Source of the DNA: Octadecabacter ascidiaceicola
GTDB taxonomy: Bacteria; Pseudomonadota; Alphaproteobacteria; Rhodobacterales; Rhodobacteraceae
DNA length: 64,000 bases
Assembly: GCF_900185015.1 (NCBI RefSeq)
Contig: NZ_FXYD01000002.1
Coordinates: 496,001 to 560,000, forward strand
Reading direction: 5' to 3'
Within the stretch, counting starts at the first letter, position 1, and every line of letters begins with the position of its first letter. The notes beneath the pieces were generated by a model that had not been told where the DNA came from, did not search any database, and saw only the letters and a program-made list of their open reading frames with translations. A program made the translations under genes and the position numbers. Shown here in pieces: positions 61,482-64,000 of this stretch.

Positions 61482-62820
61482 GTTCCCGATCTCCGATGCT
61501 ACGCCGATAGAACACGGCGGAGCGCTTCCCGAAAGCGTTGATGTCGTCATCATCGGTGGTGGGATCGTAGGGGTATCTGCCGCGATCTATCTGAACAGGT
61601 TAGGGCAACGCGTTGTTTTGCTTGAGAAGGGGCGCATCGCGGGCGAACAATCCAGCCGCAATTGGGGCTGGATTCGCCAACAAGGGCGCGACCCGGACGA
61701 GCTGCCTATCATGGTTGAAGCACGCCGCCTGTGGCAGGAGTTATCTGCGCAAACGGGCGATACGATAGGTCTGGTCCAAGGTGGAATTACCTATATGGCC
61801 AAGGATCAGGTCGAATATGAAAAGTTCGCGTCTTGGATGCCCCATGCCAAAGCGAATGGCGTTGATAGCCGAATGCTCAGTCGGGCTGAGCTCGCTAACC
61901 TTTTACCCGAAGCGCGTAGCGATTGGGCAGGGGGTATCTATACCGCAAGTGATATGCGGGCTGAGCCTTGGGTCGCTGTTCCAACGCTTGCACGACTGGC
62001 TGTGTCTGAAGGTGTGACGATTATTGAAGGCTGCGCGGCACGTGGAGTCGAGACATCAGCGGGGCAGATCACCGCGGTTGTGAGCGAACAGGGAACCGTT
62101 AGGACGCCACAGGTTGTTATCGCTGGGGGCGCATGGTCTTCGCTGTTTTTACGAAATGCAGGCGTGAACATCCCCCAACTGTCCGTACGCGCTAGCGTCG
62201 TGGCCGTGGATGGAGCGCCAATGACCTATCAAGGAGGCGGCGCGGACTCCCAAATTGCCTTCCGAACCCGCGCAGACGGGGGGTTCACATTAGCCGCCGG
62301 TGAATTCCATGAGTTCTTCCTCGGACCGGATGCATTCAGGGCGTTTGGCAAATACCTAACCCAGATCAAAAGCGACCCTTTCGGGACGCGCTACTATCCA
62401 GCAGCCCCCAAAGGGTATCCAGATGCGTGGCGAACCCCGCGGCGCTGGGCATTGGACGAACAGTCCCCGTTTGAACGGATGCGTGTATTGAATCCCAAAC
62501 CAAATGCCGCAAAGTGCAAAGCTCTGGTCAGTGGGTTTTCAGCACAGTTTCCTAAACTGGGCCCAATCAAAGTCAAAGCGGCGTGGGCGGGTATGATCGA
62601 CTCTATGCCGGACCTTGTCCCGGTGGTCGACCGCGTTGAGGACATCAGCGGGCTGACGATCGCAACGGGGATGAGCGGGCACGGGTTTGGAATTGGCCCT
62701 GCCATCGGATACATGTTGGCAGATACGATGACAGGGAAAACGGCGGCCTACGATCTGAACCGTTTCCGGTTGTCTCGGTTTTCGGATGGATCAAAGATGG
62801 TGCTGGGGCCAGCAATCTAG
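61474..62820 (+). CDS. FAD-dependent amino-acid/amine oxidase, DadA family-like
   Basis: A 448-residue flavoenzyme with the dinucleotide-binding motif VDVVIIGGGIVGVSAAIYLNRLG from about residue 24. It also has GRIAGEQSSRNWGWIRQQGRD near residue 50, VVIAGGAWSSLFLRNAG in the middle and the C-terminal GLTIATGMSGHGFGIGPAIG. Such enzymes oxidise D-amino acids, sarcosine-like or amine substrates. The best start is TTG 61474, inside the argE-like stop region (eight-base overlap), which fits translational coupling; no ATG or GTG exists between there and the FAD motif. The frame opens further upstream inside argE. Confidence 0.85.
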   Translation: MVEFPISDATPIEHGGALPESVDVVIIGGGIVGVSAAIYLNRLGQRVVLLEKGRIAGEQSSRNWGWIRQQGRDPDELPIMVEARRLWQELSAQTGDTIGLVQGGITYMAKDQVEYEKFASWMPHAKANGVDSRMLSRAELANLLPEARSDWAGGIYTASDMRAEPWVAVPTLARLAVSEGVTIIEGCAARGVETSAGQITAVVSEQGTVRTPQVVIAGGAWSSLFLRNAGVNIPQLSVRASVVAVDGAPMTYQGGGADSQIAFRTRADGGFTLAAGEFHEFFLGPDAFRAFGKYLTQIKSDPFGTRYYPAAPKGYPDAWRTPRRWALDEQSPFERMRVLNPKPNAAKCKALVSGFSAQFPKLGPIKVKAAWAGMIDSMPDLVPVVDRVEDISGLTIATGMSGHGFGIGPAIGYMLADTMTGKTAAYDLNRFRLSRFSDGSKMVLGPAI

Positions 62821-62940
62821 ATGCGACAGTGCGTTTGCAGACCTCGCGAGTGAGTATTTAAGAGCCAAAGAAACGAATACGGCACCTTGCTGACAGGCAG
62901 GGCGCAGACCAAGTATATGAAATTCAATTGGAGAGAAACG

Positions 62941-64000
62941 ATGCCAGTTAAGAACCGATTTGCCGAACTGCTACCCGAAATCACCGAGTGGCGCCGCGAT
63001 TTGCACGAAAACCCTGAAATCTTGTTTGAGACCCACCGCACCAGCGCGATTGTGGCTGAGAAGTTAGAAGCGTTTGGGTGTGATGAGATCGTAACGGGGA
63101 TTGGCCGCACGGGCGTTGTGGCGGTTATCAAAGGGAAATCTGACACGTCGGGCAAGGTTATCGGTCTGCGTGCGGATATGGATGCGCTGCCGATCCATGA
63201 GCAGACCGGCCTTGAGTATGCGTCCAAAACCGACGGCGCGATGCATGCCTGTGGCCATGACGGGCACACGGCGATGTTGCTTGGGGCGGCGAAATATCTG
63301 TCTGAGACCCGCAACTTTGACGGAACGGTCGTGGTCATTTTCCAACCCGCTGAAGAAGGCGGCGGTGGCGGCAAAGAGATGTGTGATGACGGCATGATGG
63401 AGCGTTTCGGCATTCAAGAAGTTTACGGCATGCACAATTGGCCCGGCAAACCTGTGGGGTCATTCGCGATCCGCCCAGGTGCGTTTTTCGCTGCGACCGA
63501 TACGTTTGAAATCACGTTCGAAGGTATTGGCGGGCATGCGGCCAAGCCGAATGAAACCGTTGATACACTGGTCATGGCGTCCCAAACGGTGATGACGTTG
63601 CAGACGATAGCCAGCCGCAATGCCGACCCCGTCGATCAGATTGTTGTGTCCGTGACATCGATTGAATCGTCTTCAAAGGCGTTCAATGTGATCCCGCAGC
63701 GCGTCACGATCCGCGGGACAGTGCGCACGCTCAGCAAAGATATGCGCGCATTGGCAGAAAAGCGGGTGACCGAGATTTGCAATGGCACAGCGGCGACGTT
63801 TGGGGGCAGTGCGGATGTGAACTATATCCTCGGCTACCCCGTTATGGTGAATTCCGAAGACCAGACTGCCTTTGCCGCTGAGGTTGCCGCGTCAATCTCT
63901 GGTGATTGCGCAGACGCGCCCTTGGTTATGGGCGGGGAAGACTTTGCGTTTATGCTCGAGGAACGTCCAGGCGCGTATATCCTCGTTGGCAACGGCGACA
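62941..64000 (+). CDS. M20 family amidohydrolase (hippurate-hydrolase-like), cut by window end
   Basis: A metal-dependent amidohydrolase of the M20D group, 353 residues seen and the C-terminal end missing. It starts MPVKNRFAELLPEITEWRRD at ATG 62941, with GGAGAG seven bases upstream. Metal ligands are seen in MHACGHDGHTAMLLG near residue 100 (Cys and His), FQPAEEGGGGGKEM (Glu pair) near residue 137, and MHNW near residue 163. The segment GVIGLRADMDALPI-like GLRADMDALPIHEQ is typical. It likely hydrolyses N-acyl amino acids and follows the FAD oxidase by 120 bases, completing the scavenging gene set. Confidence 0.93.
   Translation, partial: MPVKNRFAELLPEITEWRRDLHENPEILFETHRTSAIVAEKLEAFGCDEIVTGIGRTGVVAVIKGKSDTSGKVIGLRADMDALPIHEQTGLEYASKTDGAMHACGHDGHTAMLLGAAKYLSETRNFDGTVVVIFQPAEEGGGGGKEMCDDGMMERFGIQEVYGMHNWPGKPVGSFAIRPGAFFAATDTFEITFEGIGGHAAKPNETVDTLVMASQTVMTLQTIASRNADPVDQIVVSVTSIESSSKAFNVIPQRVTIRGTVRTLSKDMRALAEKRVTEICNGTAATFGGSADVNYILGYPVMVNSEDQTAFAAEVAASISGDCADAPLVMGGEDFAFMLEERPGAYILVGNGD

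Overview
The window looks like a chromosome segment of a marine alphaproteobacterium of the Rhodobacterales (Roseobacter group). This is inferred from gene content and order, not from a marker-gene match. The clues are an alphaproteobacterial dcw cluster running ftsW-murG-murC-murB-ddl-ftsQ-ftsA-ftsZ-lpxC-bamD-recN, DUF2484-type small membrane genes between murC and murB, aerobic cobaltochelatase genes cobS/cobT, malate synthase G with a GlcG-type partner, and a very large RTX-repeat protein ending in a Hint domain. I see no rRNA, tRNA, CRISPR, prophage or insertion sequence. Gene packing is tight, and many starts overlap the previous stop.

Layout. 159-14467 (+): cell-wall precursor synthesis, division, lipid A and outer-membrane assembly, DNA repair. 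14773-17970 (-): a LuxR-type regulator fused to an apparently dead alpha/beta-hydrolase domain, then a D-lactate-type FAD dehydrogenase. 18048-25328: ClC channel (+), then on the minus strand a DUF427 protein, an M24 aminopeptidase and the cobS-(unknown)-cobT operon. 25477-28012 (+): ECF sigma factor, membrane anti-sigma, secreted fasciclin protein and periplasmic MsrB, a plausible envelope/oxidative-stress module. 28096-34298: two paralogous membrane proteins, a J-domain protein, BolA, a DUF4177 protein, GatB, a lytic transglycosylase-like protein and two small membrane proteins. 34349-41015: PepN, malate synthase G plus GlcG-like protein, a class I glutamine amidotransferase preceded by a 55-bp tandem duplication, and a small lipoprotein. 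41105-46444 (-): the RTX/Hint giant. 46708-54066: methyltransferase-like membrane protein, ArsR/AHSA1 pair, pntA-pntB transhydrogenase, lipoprotein, RluE-type pseudouridine synthase, DUF3422 protein. 54161-64000: a dipeptide/oligopeptide-type ABC transporter (-) divergent from argE-like deacylase, FAD amine/amino-acid oxidase and an M20 amidohydrolase cut by the window end (+).

How genes work together. The dcw block supplies UDP-MurNAc-pentapeptide (MurB, MurC, Ddl), lipid II (MurG) and the septal machinery (FtsW, FtsQ, FtsA, FtsZ). The last block reads as one scavenging locus: peptide-like import, deacylation, oxidation and amide hydrolysis. Its substrate cannot be read from sequence.

Most notable non-coding signals are: a two-hairpin intergenic element present twice (4087-4162 and 54073-54157) with compensatory changes in its first stem; a hairpin that buries a ribosome binding site directly before a start codon (28061-28094); the tandem duplication with repeated mini-ORFs (39778-39886); a 16-bp palindrome over the arsR start (48006-48021); and five convergent gene pairs that overlap by exactly four bases at their stop codons.
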